From: Lachnospiraceae bacterium | GTDB lineage: Bacteria > Bacillota_A > Clostridia > Lachnospirales > Lachnospiraceae | Direction: 5' to 3' | Assembly (NCBI GenBank): GCA_017516285.1 | Contig: JAFXDD010000035.1 | Span: forward strand, 1 to 28,294 | Length of the DNA stretch: 28,294 nt | Part shown: positions 6,899-14,929 of the stretch, one piece after another | Numbering within the stretch: position 1 is the stretch's first letter | Layout: each line of letters begins with the position of its first letter | Translations under genes and position numbers: made by a program | The notes under the pieces: generated by a model | Database searches by the model: none | The model's input: only the letters and a program-made list of their open reading frames with translations | Told to the model about the DNA's origin: nothing

Positions 6899-7438
6899 CT
6901 ATTTCAAATACTTATCACTATAGCTCATAATCGCTGATATCGTCTTGGCATCGGTCATCCTGCCTGAATAAATCATTTCCTTAATTTCCTCCACGGTAAA
7001 TGCCTTGACGTCCAAAAATTCATCCTCATCCAGATGCTGTAGACCTTCCTTCAGGCCATGTGCTACATAAATGTCAATTTTCTCATTGCAGTAGGCCACC
7101 GTAGTGTGTATGGAAATCAACCACGCAAGCTCCTCATCCGTAGTAAAACCGGTTTCTTCCTGTAGCTCTCTCTTCGCTGCCACAATGGTAGGCTCATCCT
7201 TACCGTTTAAGCCGCCTGCAGGAATCTCCCAAGTATACTTTTCTACGGAATTACGCAGCTGGCGTACCAACACAATGCGTCCGTCATCCAGTACAGGAAT
7301 CACTGCTGCAGCACCTTTGTGCTCGATATGATCCCAGTACACTATATTCCCATTGGGAATAGACATGGTATCCTTGTAATAATCAATAATAGAGCCCTGA
7401 TAAATCAGTCTTCTGTCTATACGCTTAATTTCTTCCAT
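6899..7438 (-). CDS. nudF: Nudix hydrolase, ADP-ribose pyrophosphatase type
   Basis: Cytosolic hydrolase that cleaves nucleoside-diphosphate-linked substrates, most likely ADP-ribose to AMP and ribose 5-phosphate. The complete Nudix box Gx5Ex7REUxEExGU is present as GLNGKDE...RELQEETGF (about residues 77-99), preceded by the YTWEIPAGG motif typical of the NudF/ADP-ribose branch. At 179 aa the length is usual. GGAGGC lies 5 nt from ATG 7438. It starts 47 nt after the aminotransferase stop codon without an obvious terminator, so it is probably cotranscribed with that gene and ends at the hairpin at 6864-6885. Confidence 0.92.
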   Translation of the reverse strand: MEEIKRIDRRLIYQGSIIDYYKDTMSIPNGNIVYWDHIEHKGAAAVIPVLDDGRIVLVRQLRNSVEKYTWEIPAGGLNGKDEPTIVAAKRELQEETGFTTDEELAWLISIHTTVAYCNEKIDIYVAHGLKEGLQHLDEDEFLDVKAFTVEEIKEMIYSGRMTDAKTISAIMSYSDKYLK

Positions 7439-7485
7439 ACTGCCTCCAACCTCTGCTGCATTTGATAGGTCAAGAAATTATCCAC

Positions 7486-8685
7486 TTACTTTAACTCTTT
7501 TAAGAAAGCCTCTATTCTGTCTAAGCCCTTGCTAATTTCCTCCATGCTGATAGCATAGGATAAACGGATGTTGTTTGGACCACCAAAGTCTGCACAAGGA
7601 ATCACTGCTGTAGCGTAATCGTTAATAAGAATGTCTGCTACATCTGCTGCACCTTCCACTACTCTGCCCTTGTAGGAAAGACCGATTGCACTGCCCAAAT
7701 CGATGTATAAGTAAAAGGCACCCTTTGGCTCCTGCACTTCTACATATGGGAAACCACTTACACGCTTAAACATATATTCTCTGCGGGCATTAAATGCTTC
7801 CTTCATCTCTGCCAACGCATCCTGTGGACCGTTTAACGCCTCTACAGCAGCCTTCTGTGCAAAAGAGTTCGGATTAGAGGTGGCATGACTCTGTACAGAG
7901 CTCATTAACTTGGCAATCTCTACGGATGAGCCTGTGTAGCCCAGTCTCCATCCTGTCATGGAATAGCTCTTGGATAAACCGGAGCAGGTAATAGTTCTCT
8001 TGTAAATTTCTTCACCGAGAGAAGCAATACTTACATGCTCTTCACCGCCGTAAATCAGATACTCATACATTTCATCAGCTACTGCATAAATATCCTTTGC
8101 TACTACTACATCTGCAATAGCCTGAAGCTCTTCTCTGGTATAAATCATACCGGTAGGATTGCTTGGGCTGTTGATAATCACTGCCTTGGTCTTGTCTGTG
8201 CAGGCCGCACTGATCTGCTCTGCTGTAACCTTATAGCCATTCTCCTTGGTACCGTATACGATAACCGGTACACCATCAGCCATTTTGACCATTTCCGGAT
8301 AGCTGAGCCAGAATGGAGCTAAAATAATAACCTCGTCCCCCGGATTTACAATCGCCGTAAAAATATTGGTAAGGGAATGCTTACCGCCATTGCTGATTAC
8401 AATCTGGTTCGGAGCATAATCAAGCTTATTAAATTCCTTAAACTTGCGTGAAATCGCTTCCTTTAATTCATTGGTACCGGAAGCAGGAGTATATTTGGTA
8501 AAACCGTCATGAATAGCCTTGATTGCAGCTTCACAAACATTGTCAGGTGTATTAAAGTCAGGTTCTCCTGCTCCAAAACCAACAACGTCAATGCCCTCCC
8601 CCCGCATCTCCTTTGCCTTTGCTGTGATTGCCAATGTGCTGGAAGGCTTAACTGCCTGTGCTTTTCTTGATAATGTAAGTGCCAT
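7486..8685 (-). CDS. aspB: Pyridoxal-phosphate aminotransferase, aspartate aminotransferase AspB type
   Basis: Fold-type I, subgroup Ib aminotransferase, probably interconverting aspartate/2-oxoglutarate and oxaloacetate/glutamate. The N-terminus MALTLSRKAQAVKPSSTLAI, the GAGEPDFNTP motif, INSPSNPTG, the PLP lysine in CSGLSKSYSMTGWR (Lys239) and the final NIRLSYA arginine segment match Bacillus AspB closely in order. From ATG 8685 it is 399 aa. AAAGGA lies about 10 nt upstream; the longer open frame to 8721 lacks an ATG and crosses the leader palindrome. A promoter sits at 8746-8774. Substrate range (Asp alone, or also aromatic and prephenate substrates) cannot be settled from sequence. Confidence 0.92.
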   Translation of the reverse strand: MALTLSRKAQAVKPSSTLAITAKAKEMRGEGIDVVGFGAGEPDFNTPDNVCEAAIKAIHDGFTKYTPASGTNELKEAISRKFKEFNKLDYAPNQIVISNGGKHSLTNIFTAIVNPGDEVIILAPFWLSYPEMVKMADGVPVIVYGTKENGYKVTAEQISAACTDKTKAVIINSPSNPTGMIYTREELQAIADVVVAKDIYAVADEMYEYLIYGGEEHVSIASLGEEIYKRTITCSGLSKSYSMTGWRLGYTGSSVEIAKLMSSVQSHATSNPNSFAQKAAVEALNGPQDALAEMKEAFNARREYMFKRVSGFPYVEVQEPKGAFYLYIDLGSAIGLSYKGRVVEGAADVADILINDYATAVIPCADFGGPNNIRLSYAISMEEISKGLDRIEAFLKELK

Positions 8686-8710
8686 AATAGTACCATCCTT
8701 TCGTTGTATA

Positions 8711-8722
8711 ATTGTATACAAT
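8711..8722. promoter_or_regulatory. 12-bp perfect palindrome in the aspB leader
   Basis: ATTGTATACAAT is a perfect palindrome, and a further TTGTATA half lies just before it on the plus strand. It falls between the predicted transcription start (about 8739) and the ribosome binding site. Such sites are common GntR-family operators; that link is an inference. Confidence 0.45.
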
Positions 8723-8745
8723 CTTTTAAAAAATAAATTAGATAC

Positions 8746-8774
8746 ATATTACACTATAAAGAAGTAATTGGCAA
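8746..8774 (-). promoter_or_regulatory. Candidate sigma-A promoter of aspB-nudF
   Basis: On the minus strand -35 TTGCCA (8774-8769, 5 of 6) is followed by a 17-bp spacer and -10 TAATAT (8751-8746, 4 of 6). The predicted start near 8739 gives a leader of about 55 nt. Confidence 0.6.
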
Positions 8775-8792
8775 GTGTTATTTTAAAAAAAA

Positions 8793-9956
8793 TTATATTT
8801 TTTTAAAAAACTCCATCAACCCTTCTCTGTTTAGTACAGAAAAATCAAGTAAAGCTACCCCCATTTCTTCCGCACGATTCCACAGAGTCCTGTTACGATT
8901 ACGAATATCCGAGCTGGTAGCCAGTGCCGGTATGGCTCCATAACCTCCAAAACTGCTTGCTAAAGCAAATATCTCATTTAATGCATCCGGCTTAGGGTTG
9001 GTCATTTTGCAGGAAATAAATATAGGCGTCCCCTGCTTCATCAGTACCACGTCGATTTCGTTTTCTACATTAAATTTGGGCCGTCTTTGCAAATCCCAGC
9101 CAATCATTACGCTTTGATAAACCTCTGAAAACAGACCGCTTCGTTTGGCATGAATATATACGTACATTTCCAGCCAGCTGCCCTTTACCGCCAGCATCTC
9201 TTTTACAAAGGGGTCCACACAGGTAAATCGTATTTGATAATCATCTACAACAAAATCCTTGATAAAGCCCTGATTTACAAACAACTCAAAAATCCTGATA
9301 ATTCTGTCTGAAATATCTCTGGATTTATTTAATATAATAGTAAGTCCCGGCTCGCTTAGCTCGCCATCGCTTTTGTGATGCACAAAATCATAAAAGAATT
9401 TAAAATCAGACTGATGACTGAACGCATACTCACTCATAGTAAGAATACGGTCATGGTATCTTTCATCCGCCAACATATGCATGTTCCGGTTATAAGTACG
9501 TCCCTGTAACAATAAAATATCCGAAAAAGTAAGCTCCGGAAAAGAAAAAGCCCCCTCCAGACTTTCTGCATGCTCAACATTAACAATCTGACCGCCTATA
9601 GCATCCAAAGCAATACACGGAAACTGAAACTCCCTGCAGCAGGCCCTGGCAAAATTAGCAATAATGGGACTGCCTCCGTTAATTTCCACCAAAACATCTT
9701 TGCTGTCACTTTTAAGTGCCTGCAACGTGTTGCGCACAATTTCTCTGGCATCTTTTGCACCCACCAACACCTTATCCATGCGCATCCGGGGCTGCTTCGC
9801 CTGCAAAAAAGCGCAGACTCCCTCCATACTGTCCTCTTGATGGCTCTCATATAAAAATATAATATGCTCTGCACGAAACACCGTGGCAGCCATGATATTG
9901 TTCTGCAAATTAACAGTATCAAAAACCTCTACCACGGTGTCTACTTTTTTAATCAT
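8793..9956 (-). CDS. DUF1887-family protein: CARF-like sensor plus PD-(D/E)xK nuclease-like domain (Card1/Can2-like)
   Basis: 387-aa cytosolic protein resembling the DUF1887 family, whose characterised members Card1 and Can2 are cyclic-oligoadenylate-activated nucleases of type III CRISPR systems. Residues 1-145 look like a Rossmann-type CARF domain, with VEINGGSPIIANFA (90-103) where the family has NxTGGTK. Residues 165-255 look like a helical, winged-helix linker. Residues 256-345 carry a restriction-endonuclease-like core: GSWLE (Glu263), NVENEID (Asp302) and FISCK (Lys317), followed by ALASSFGGYG. A Ser stands where the acidic residue of ExK would be, so activity is uncertain. It starts 7 nt after the PH-domain gene stop codon, so the two are coupled. 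No cas gene or CRISPR repeat is visible. Function is unknown. Confidence 0.78.
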   Translation of the reverse strand: MIKKVDTVVEVFDTVNLQNNIMAATVFRAEHIIFLYESHQEDSMEGVCAFLQAKQPRMRMDKVLVGAKDAREIVRNTLQALKSDSKDVLVEINGGSPIIANFARACCREFQFPCIALDAIGGQIVNVEHAESLEGAFSFPELTFSDILLLQGRTYNRNMHMLADERYHDRILTMSEYAFSHQSDFKFFYDFVHHKSDGELSEPGLTIILNKSRDISDRIIRIFELFVNQGFIKDFVVDDYQIRFTCVDPFVKEMLAVKGSWLEMYVYIHAKRSGLFSEVYQSVMIGWDLQRRPKFNVENEIDVVLMKQGTPIFISCKMTNPKPDALNEIFALASSFGGYGAIPALATSSDIRNRNRTLWNRAEEMGVALLDFSVLNREGLMEFFKKI

Positions 9957-9963
9957 GATGACC

Positions 9964-10371
9964 TCACTCTTCCTTGCTGTCCATATCATCTATCATATCA
10001 TCTAAGTCAGTCTCATCCCCTGCATCTGACATAAATTCTCTTACAGATACTCGCTTACGATCTCTTTCGTTCTCAATGGCTTCAGAAAGAAGCTCCTTGA
10101 CCTGCCTAGGATTCTTAATAAGCTCAATCACAAAATTACCGCTGGAACGGTCATTGGTATCACAATGTAAATTGCCAACACCGAAAATCCTCTGCAACAG
10201 ACTTTGCTCCATGGTAACATCTACAAAACGATACAAGCGGATTTCCTCCTCTTTTACGTTCAAAAGTCCGGTATTAATCAAAAGCTTCTGCTCTGTCAAC
10301 TCGTACTTTGTAAAGGATAGCGGTAATCCTAAAAATGGACGTTTCCTGTCTTTCCAAATAATCTCTGCCAT
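9964..10371 (-). CDS. PH-like (bPH) domain protein with acidic tail
   Basis: 135-aa cytosolic protein. Residues about 10-95 resemble the bacterial PH-like domain found in YdbT/bPH2 proteins: the pattern SFTKYELTEQKLLINTGLL, EEEIRLYRFVDV and LLQRIFGVGNLHC is characteristic, but the usual membrane helices are missing. The C-terminal 25 residues are strongly acidic (DETDLDDMIDDMDSKEE). A perfect AAGGAGGT precedes ATG 10371. It lies 42 nt after ribU and 7 nt before the DUF1887 gene. A TATAAT (10401-10406) upstream with a poor, 19-bp-distant TTGCGT is only a weak internal promoter candidate. It may be a partner or adaptor of the DUF1887 protein; this is inferred from the spacing alone. Confidence 0.75.
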   Translation of the reverse strand: MAEIIWKDRKRPFLGLPLSFTKYELTEQKLLINTGLLNVKEEEIRLYRFVDVTMEQSLLQRIFGVGNLHCDTNDRSSGNFVIELIKNPRQVKELLSEAIENERDRKRVSVREFMSDAGDETDLDDMIDDMDSKEE

Positions 10372-10413
10372 AGTAACCTCCTTAATAACCTATGTATTGT
10401 ATTATAGTTAAAA

Positions 10414-11025
10414 TCAGTTTAAAATACGCAAGATAAATAAATGCAGCTTTTTGTACACCAAAAATGTAATGACCGCCACCAGACCATATTTCACTAAATT
10501 GAAAGGCAATACACTAAAAAGCATCATAGTAAATACATCATGCACAAAGGGATTCACCGCTCCTGCCATAGTCACCAGACTGTCCATGCTAAGACCATAT
10601 ACCACTGCGTAAGCCGGAAAAATAAAAACAGTATTGCTGAATACAGCAAATATACTGGTGCCCAATACACTGACAGCTAAAGAAACTGCAGCTCTCTTTT
10701 TGGTCTTGTGCCTGTAGTAAATTAAGGATGCCGTAAGCACATATGTACTGGACAATACCAGATTGGACAGCTCGCCCACGTACATACTGTCGGTGCCGTT
10801 AATCAAAAGATTTAAAGCCAGCTTAATAATGACAATAAATTCTCCCGCAACAGGTCCAAACATAAAACTGCCTAAAATGGCCGGAAGCTCTGCCAAATCC
10901 AGCTTCATAAAAGCAGGAGCAAAAGGCAACGGCAACTTAAACAGCATAAGCACCGTGCTCAGAGCACCAAATAAGCCGATAAAACATAAGGTCTGTGTAG
11001 TTAATTTTGCTTTTGTATTTTTCAT
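10414..11025 (-). CDS. ribU: ECF transporter substrate-binding component, riboflavin (RibU-like)
   Basis: Membrane S-component that captures a vitamin and works with the shared EcfA/A'/T module (not in this window). The 203-aa protein has about six hydrophobic helices. It shows the RibU-type signatures KLDLAELPAILGSFMFGPVAG near residues 40-60 and NPFVHDVFTMMLFSVLPFNLVKYG near the C-terminus. The ligand is therefore predicted to be riboflavin. TAGGAGGAG precedes ATG 11025 and a good promoter lies 35 nt further up. The 76-bp gap to sigE is too short for an FMN riboswitch, so regulation by flavin is not evident here. Confidence 0.85.
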   Translation of the reverse strand: MKNTKAKLTTQTLCFIGLFGALSTVLMLFKLPLPFAPAFMKLDLAELPAILGSFMFGPVAGEFIVIIKLALNLLINGTDSMYVGELSNLVLSSTYVLTASLIYYRHKTKKRAAVSLAVSVLGTSIFAVFSNTVFIFPAYAVVYGLSMDSLVTMAGAVNPFVHDVFTMMLFSVLPFNLVKYGLVAVITFLVYKKLHLFILRILN

Positions 11026-11058
11026 AATCTCCTCCTACCCCGAAAGGCTTATAAGCAT

Positions 11059-11087
11059 ATTATATATCGACACTTCATCACTGTAAA
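11059..11087 (-). promoter_or_regulatory. Promoter of ribU (and probably PH-DUF1887 genes)
   Basis: On the minus strand -35 TTTACA (11087-11082), a 17-bp spacer and a perfect -10 TATAAT (11064-11059). A 6-bp inverted repeat ACACTT...AAGTGT overlaps the -35; without a U-run it is more likely an operator than a sigE terminator. Confidence 0.75.
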
Positions 11088-11101
11088 GTGTTTTTAAAAA
11101 T

Positions 11102-11905
11102 TTAATACTCCTTCATCATCTCTTTTTTCAGCTGCTTCATAATTTTTTTCTCCAGTCTGGATATGTAGGACTGGGAAATTCCAAGCAATGTTGCCACCTC
11201 CTTCTGGGTCAGTTCCTTCCCCTCCCGTATGGCTTCTTTATAAGATGCATCCTCCTGCTCTGACACTTTTTTCTCCAGTGCCTTCTGCTCACTCCCCAGC
11301 TTCAGTCCAAAGCGCAGGCAGATAATGGTTTTCTCTCTGGGTGACAGCTTGGCAATAGATTTATAAAGCATACTCCACTCTGCCTGGGTTTCCAGATTTT
11401 TATAAATCAAATCCTCGTCTGTGCCCAGAATATCGCTAAGTAATAATTCATTGCCGTCAAAATCCGTATTTAAAGGCTCGTCAATACTGACCTCCAGCTT
11501 ATTTTTGCTGGTGCGCCTCAAATACATCAAAATTTCATTTTCAATGCACCTGGAAGCATAGGTGGCCAGCTTAATGTTTTTGTCCATTTTATATGTATTA
11601 ATAGCCTTAATCAGTCCAATGGTTCCAATGGAAATCAAATCCTCCACTCCAACACCTGTATTATCAAATCGCTTGGCGATATATACTACCAGTCGTAAAT
11701 TGTGCTCTATCAGTATACTCTTGGCCCACTCGCCATTATCTCCCTGCAAAGCCTCTAACATCTCATTTTCCGCCTCACCATCCAAAGGCGGCGGCAGTAC
11801 CTCAGTTCCCCCAATATAATGAATGTCCATCTCCGGTTCTGCCCCTAACCAGTCTCGTCCTACCAACATGTATATGGTTCTTTTCATTTCTCTTCCTAAC
11901 AGCAT
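11102..11905 (-). CDS. sigE: Sporulation sigma factor SigE (pro-sigma-E) with an insertion in region 4
   Basis: Early mother-cell sigma factor, made as an inactive precursor and cut by SpoIIGA. The start resembles a pro-sequence of about 27 residues followed by [14 protein letters not shown], as in Bacillus SigE. Region 2 is nearly canonical: [32 protein letters not shown] and [20 protein letters not shown]. Region 4 ends [14 protein letters not shown]. Between LRFGL and TQKEVA there are 31 residues (202-232, Lys/Glu-rich) where Bacillus has about six. AAAGGAGGAG is well placed for ATG 11905, which lies inside the 3' end of spoIIGA (10-nt overlap), so the protease and its substrate are translationally coupled. 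sigG, which usually follows, is absent; ribU is next. Confidence 0.95.
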   Translation of the reverse strand: MLLGREMKRTIYMLVGRDWLGAEPEMDIHYIGGTEVLPPPLDGEAENEMLEALQGDNGEWAKSILIEHNLRLVVYIAKRFDNTGVGVEDLISIGTIGLIKAINTYKMDKNIKLATYASRCIENEILMYLRRTSKNKLEVSIDEPLNTDFDGNELLLSDILGTDEDLIYKNLETQAEWSMLYKSIAKLSPREKTIICLRFGLKLGSEQKALEKKVSEQEDASYKEAIREGKELTQKEVATLLGISQSYISRLEKKIMKQLKKEMMKEY

Positions 11906-12735
11906 AAGCGCTCCTCCTTTTCATCACCTTTATATTCTTCTTCAAGCAAGGCCGGATGCAGTATCATCTGATATACACCCTTTTCAGACAGTTTATGTCC
12001 CACACCTGCACATATGACATTTTTTACCACAAAGCTATTCTCCTCACAGGTAATTTTTAACTCCGGAATTTCCACCCCGTACAATATCCCCTGTTCACAC
12101 CCTACACTGCGAAATGGAATTGCCCTGAGAAACAGCGTATTTTCCAGCATAATACGGGCCAGAAGCTCTTCCTCAATCAAACACACCGGACGCTTACTAA
12201 AAGGCTCTACAAGGCTGTTACCGGTGTCTAACAGGGCCTTCAGCCTTGTCTGTACCCCTGCACTGGTAATCGTCACCCGATAAATGCTCCTTTTAGCAGA
12301 CTGCTTCCCCTTGCGGATAAGCCAGGCTCCTGCCATGGTGCATAGGTACACCCCCAAAAGCACCGCAAACAGAGTAACCTCCTGCCCGGTAAAAAGCTTC
12401 CACTTGTTAAATACAGCGCGGAGTACACCAGAGATAATAAAGCTGTAAAAAAACCCCATGCCCAGCATTTTTGAAAAAAACCTGCGTTTTCTTTTCGGTG
12501 TGATGATGATAACCATGAGCGGAATAGACAATACACTACCCATAAGCTGCAACACCAGACCGTTCCCGGGCAGAAAAAATAAAATAATATACGCTCCGGC
12601 TCCTAAGCCTGCTGCTCCCAAGAGTCTGACTTCTTTTACATCCAAAGAAAACCTATATGTTACAAGCTTCATAATCCACAGGTTTATCACCAGGTTCATG
12701 AAAAACAAACTGTCTAAGTAAATTTCTATTTCCAT
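11896..12735 (-). CDS. spoIIGA: SpoIIGA, sigma-E-processing aspartic protease
   Basis: Membrane protease that removes the pro-sequence of SigE after asymmetric septation. Residues 1-140 hold about five hydrophobic helices beginning [20 protein letters not shown]. The C-terminal domain carries the catalytic aspartate in [13 protein letters not shown] (Asp170-Thr-Gly). The length (279 aa) is a little under that of Bacillus SpoIIGA. GGAGATG lies close before ATG 12735. A promoter with an abnormally long spacer and a 10-bp inverted repeat lie upstream. The 3' end contains the RBS and start codon of sigE. Confidence 0.93.
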   Translation of the reverse strand: MEIEIYLDSLFFMNLVINLWIMKLVTYRFSLDVKEVRLLGAAGLGAGAYIILFFLPGNGLVLQLMGSVLSIPLMVIIITPKRKRRFFSKMLGMGFFYSFIISGVLRAVFNKWKLFTGQEVTLFAVLLGVYLCTMAGAWLIRKGKQSAKRSIYRVTITSAGVQTRLKALLDTGNSLVEPFSKRPVCLIEEELLARIMLENTLFLRAIPFRSVGCEQGILYGVEIPELKITCEENSFVVKNVICAGVGHKLSEKGVYQMILHPALLEEEYKGDEKEERLCC

Positions 12736-12747
12736 ACTGCATCTCCA

Positions 12748-12777
12748 TAACAGTTTGACCTGTCGACCAAACTGTTA
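12748..12777. repeat. Perfect 10-bp inverted repeat in the spoIIGA leader
   Basis: TAACAGTTTG (12748-12757) and CAAACTGTTA (12768-12777) are exact reverse complements around ACCTGTCGAC, which itself contains the palindrome GTCGAC and a TGTCGA core like a 0A-box. It lies a few bases downstream of the predicted transcription start and directly upstream of the ribosome binding site. Confidence 0.7.
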
Positions 12778-12791
12778 CACCTCTCCAAGAA

Positions 12792-12824
12792 AATATACCA
12801 CTTTTCAGTGAGAAATATTGTCAA
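12792..12824 (-). promoter_or_regulatory. spoIIGA-sigE promoter with 21-bp spacer (Spo0A-activated type)
   Basis: On the minus strand a perfect -35 TTGACA (12824-12819) is separated by 21 bp from -10 TATATT (12797-12792). The Bacillus spoIIG promoter is known for a 22-bp spacer and Spo0A dependence. On the opposite strand TGTCAAA (12819-12825) overlaps the -35 and differs from the 0A-box core TGTCGAA at one base; a weaker ACTCGAA lies at 12832-12838. Confidence 0.6.
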
Positions 12825-12856
12825 ACCATGGACTCGAAAATTAAGTTATATCGCAT

Positions 12857-12892
12857 CAAAAAACAGCATGCCTTATAAAAAGACACGCTGTT
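12857..12892 (-). terminator. Intrinsic terminator after ftsZ
   Basis: On the minus strand AACAGCGTG (12892-12884) pairs with CATGCTGTT (12870-12862), 8 Watson-Crick pairs plus one G-U, followed by a T-run continuing to 12858. It separates the division genes from spoIIGA-sigE. Confidence 0.8.
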
Positions 12893-12916
12893 GTCAATTT
12901 TTGATTTTTTCTCATA

Positions 12917-14077
12917 TTAATTCTTCTGCAAAAAGTTCGGTATCTTCAGACTTCTCTCCTCGATAGAGGCGCTTAAATCACTCTTCTTTAACGGAGGCAG
13001 TGCACCTGTAACGGAAGAAACACCCTCTGTCTTTGGTGCGGTAATTGGCTGCACTCCCGGTGTCTGTTTTGCTGTAGACTTTGGAGTCGGATTAAAGGAG
13101 AATACCGGAGCCTTTGCTGCAGGCTGGCTCTGATTAATACCGGTTGCAATAACAGTAACTGTACAAGAGTCCTTAGCGGTCTCGTCATACATAGCACCGA
13201 AGATAACGTTGACATTCTCGCCGCACAATTCACCTACATAGTCAGCTGCATCTGCTGCATCTGCAAGGGTAATATCACCGGATACATTGATAATAATATC
13301 TGTAGCACCGTTGATGGTAGTCTCTAACAATGGGCTGTCCACAGCCATACGAACTGCGTCAGAAGCCTTGGTATCGCCGGTACCTGTACCGATACCGATA
13401 TGAGCCACACCCTTGTCCCTCATAACAGTACGAACGTCTGCAAAATCCAGATTAATAATGGCAGGCTTGTTAATCAGGTCAGTGATACCCTGAACACCCT
13501 GCTGCAACACCTCGTCTGCTTTCTTAAGCGCTTCAGGCATAGTAGTCCTGCGGTCTACAATATCTAAAAGCTTGTCATTAGGGATAACAATTAAGGTATC
13601 AACATGCTCTCTCAGCTTTTCAATACCTGCTAAAGCATTGTTCATACGTGTTCTTGCCTCAAAACGGAATGGCTTGGTCACAACACCTACTGTGAGAATA
13701 CCCATCTCCTTGGCTACCTTTGCAACAACCGGTGCTGCACCTGTACCGGTACCGCCACCCATACCACAGGTAACAAAAACCATCTCCGCACCTTCTAATG
13801 CGTTCTTGATGTCCTCTAAATTCTCTTCGGCTGCCTTCTCACCGATTTCCGGTCTGGCACCTGCACCCAGCCCCTTGGTCAGCTTCTCTCCAATCTGGAT
13901 AACGTATGGAGCCTTGCACAGTCTGAGAGCCTGCTGGTCGGTATTGATACCGATAAACTCCACACCACATACTTCATCATCTATCATTCTATTAACAGCA
14001 TTATTGCCTGCACCACCAACACCAACTACAATAATACGTGCACCGGATACAATTTCATTTGACATTAACTCTAACAA
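12917..14077 (-). CDS. ftsZ: Cell division protein FtsZ
   Basis: Tubulin-like GTPase that forms the Z-ring at mid-cell and, in spore formers, at polar sites. Clear motifs are [18 protein letters not shown], the tubulin signature [31 protein letters not shown], and the C-terminal peptide [10 protein letters not shown] that binds partners such as FtsA/SepF/ZapA-type proteins. I choose the TTG at 14077 as start: GGAGGT is 8 nt away and the protein then starts like other clostridial FtsZ (LLEL..). The ATG at 14065 would be 20 nt from that site. The result is 386 aa. It has its own promoter in the gap after ftsQ and a terminator downstream. ftsA is not adjacent. Confidence 0.96.
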   Translation of the reverse strand: MLELMSNEIVSGARIIVVGVGGAGNNAVNRMIDDEVCGVEFIGINTDQQALRLCKAPYVIQIGEKLTKGLGAGARPEIGEKAAEENLEDIKNALEGAEMVFVTCGMGGGTGTGAAPVVAKVAKEMGILTVGVVTKPFRFEARTRMNNALAGIEKLREHVDTLIVIPNDKLLDIVDRRTTMPEALKKADEVLQQGVQGITDLINKPAIINLDFADVRTVMRDKGVAHIGIGTGTGDTKASDAVRMAVDSPLLETTINGATDIIINVSGDITLADAADAADYVGELCGENVNVIFGAMYDETAKDSCTVTVIATGINQSQPAAKAPVFSFNPTPKSTAKQTPGVQPITAPKTEGVSSVTGALPPLKKSDLSASIEERSLKIPNFLQKN

Positions 14078-14111
14078 GAGAGGATACCTCCATTCATATA
14101 TACTTAATACT

Positions 14112-14140
14112 ATTCTATATTTTTTTTCTACATTTATCAA
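14112..14140 (-). promoter_or_regulatory. Promoter of ftsZ
   Basis: In the 99-bp ftsQ-ftsZ gap, on the minus strand, -35 TTGATA (14140-14135) and -10 TAGAAT (14117-14112) are each 5 of 6 with a 17-bp spacer. It would give ftsZ extra transcription beyond read-through. Confidence 0.65.
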
Positions 14141-14176
14141 CAAGTTTTTTCATATTTTAAGAAATTTTACTAAATT

Positions 14177-14929
14177 TTATTGGTTCTCGACATCTTTTGT
14201 AAAGGTTATGATGTCGGAAGCACTGTTAAGGGTCTCTAAATGAAGCACTCCGGACAATCCACTAAGGTGTGGATCCAAATCTCGCAGCTTCATAATCTTC
14301 TCGGTAAGCTTGTCCTTCTTTCCCAAAGCCACCCGCACACTGTCCATATACAAGGTAACTTCCAGGCTTTGATTGAAGTAAATGGTGTCCACCTCAAGCT
14401 CATATTTGTTTAATAAGTTGGTAATCTCCAGAATCTGACCAAAGACCTCTAAAGATGCTACCGGCAAGGGATTATGTAGGACTACCGAATTAAAGCTTAA
14501 CCCGGTAATCTTTGGGATACCATCGGTAATCTGGCCGGAGGCCTCTACCACGATACCATCCTTATCAAAATACATATATTGTCCTAAGTATTCTATGTAT
14601 CCCGCCAGTGCCTTTTCATAAACCTGTATACGAATACTGTCTGCCGATATAACAGTCACTTCGATGGACTGAATAAAGGCAATGTCCGTAATGGGTTTAT
14701 TATCATATTTCATGGAAAGCACTAACGAAATACGGTCTTCCGGCTTTTTGATAACCATATCGATGATTTCATCCCGGGTGTAGTGAGTGCTGCCGTCTAC
14801 AACAATATTCTTAATCGTAAATACCTGTAAAAAATAATAGATACCACAAGTAAGAAATAGTAAAATCGTCAGTCCTACAATCGCCTTAATCATTCTTCTT
14901 TTTCTGCGTCCTGCAAAATATTCATTCAC
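14177..14929 (-). CDS. ftsQ: Divisome protein FtsQ/DivIB
   Basis: Bitopic membrane protein that recruits and regulates the FtsL-FtsB/DivIC and FtsW-FtsI complexes. A short basic cytosolic tail (GRRKRR) precedes one membrane helix (about residues 14-36) and a POTRA domain starting FTIKNIVVDGSTHYTRDEII, followed by the FtsQ beta region. At 250 aa the length is usual. The start is a GTG at 14929, read in GTGAATGA, which overlaps the murA stop codon (TGA at 14924-14922). Translation is therefore probably coupled to murA; AGGAG lies 12 nt upstream. No other in-frame ATG fits better. Confidence 0.9.
   Translation of the reverse strand: MNEYFAGRRKRRMIKAIVGLTILLFLTCGIYYFLQVFTIKNIVVDGSTHYTRDEIIDMVIKKPEDRISLVLSMKYDNKPITDIAFIQSIEVTVISADSIRIQVYEKALAGYIEYLGQYMYFDKDGIVVEASGQITDGIPKITGLSFNSVVLHNPLPVASLEVFGQILEITNLLNKYELEVDTIYFNQSLEVTLYMDSVRVALGKKDKLTEKIMKLRDLDPHLSGLSGVLHLETLNSASDIITFTKDVENQ

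Noticed and set aside
8775..8800. A/T hairpin after the DUF1887 stop codon
   Set aside because: It is composed only of A and T runs; no GC-containing stem supports a terminator call.
8793..11025. CRISPR array or cas genes around the DUF1887 gene
   Set aside because: No regularly spaced direct repeats and no Cas-like proteins were seen anywhere in the window.
11026..11101. FMN riboswitch upstream of ribU
   Set aside because: The gap is 76 bp and mostly promoter; the conserved FMN aptamer needs well over 100 nt and none of its core segments is present.
13572..14243. 223-codon open frame on the plus strand across ftsZ
   Set aside because: It is antisense to the strongly conserved ftsZ reading frame and its product is Ser/Thr/Pro-rich without any family resemblance; it is a shadow of codon bias.
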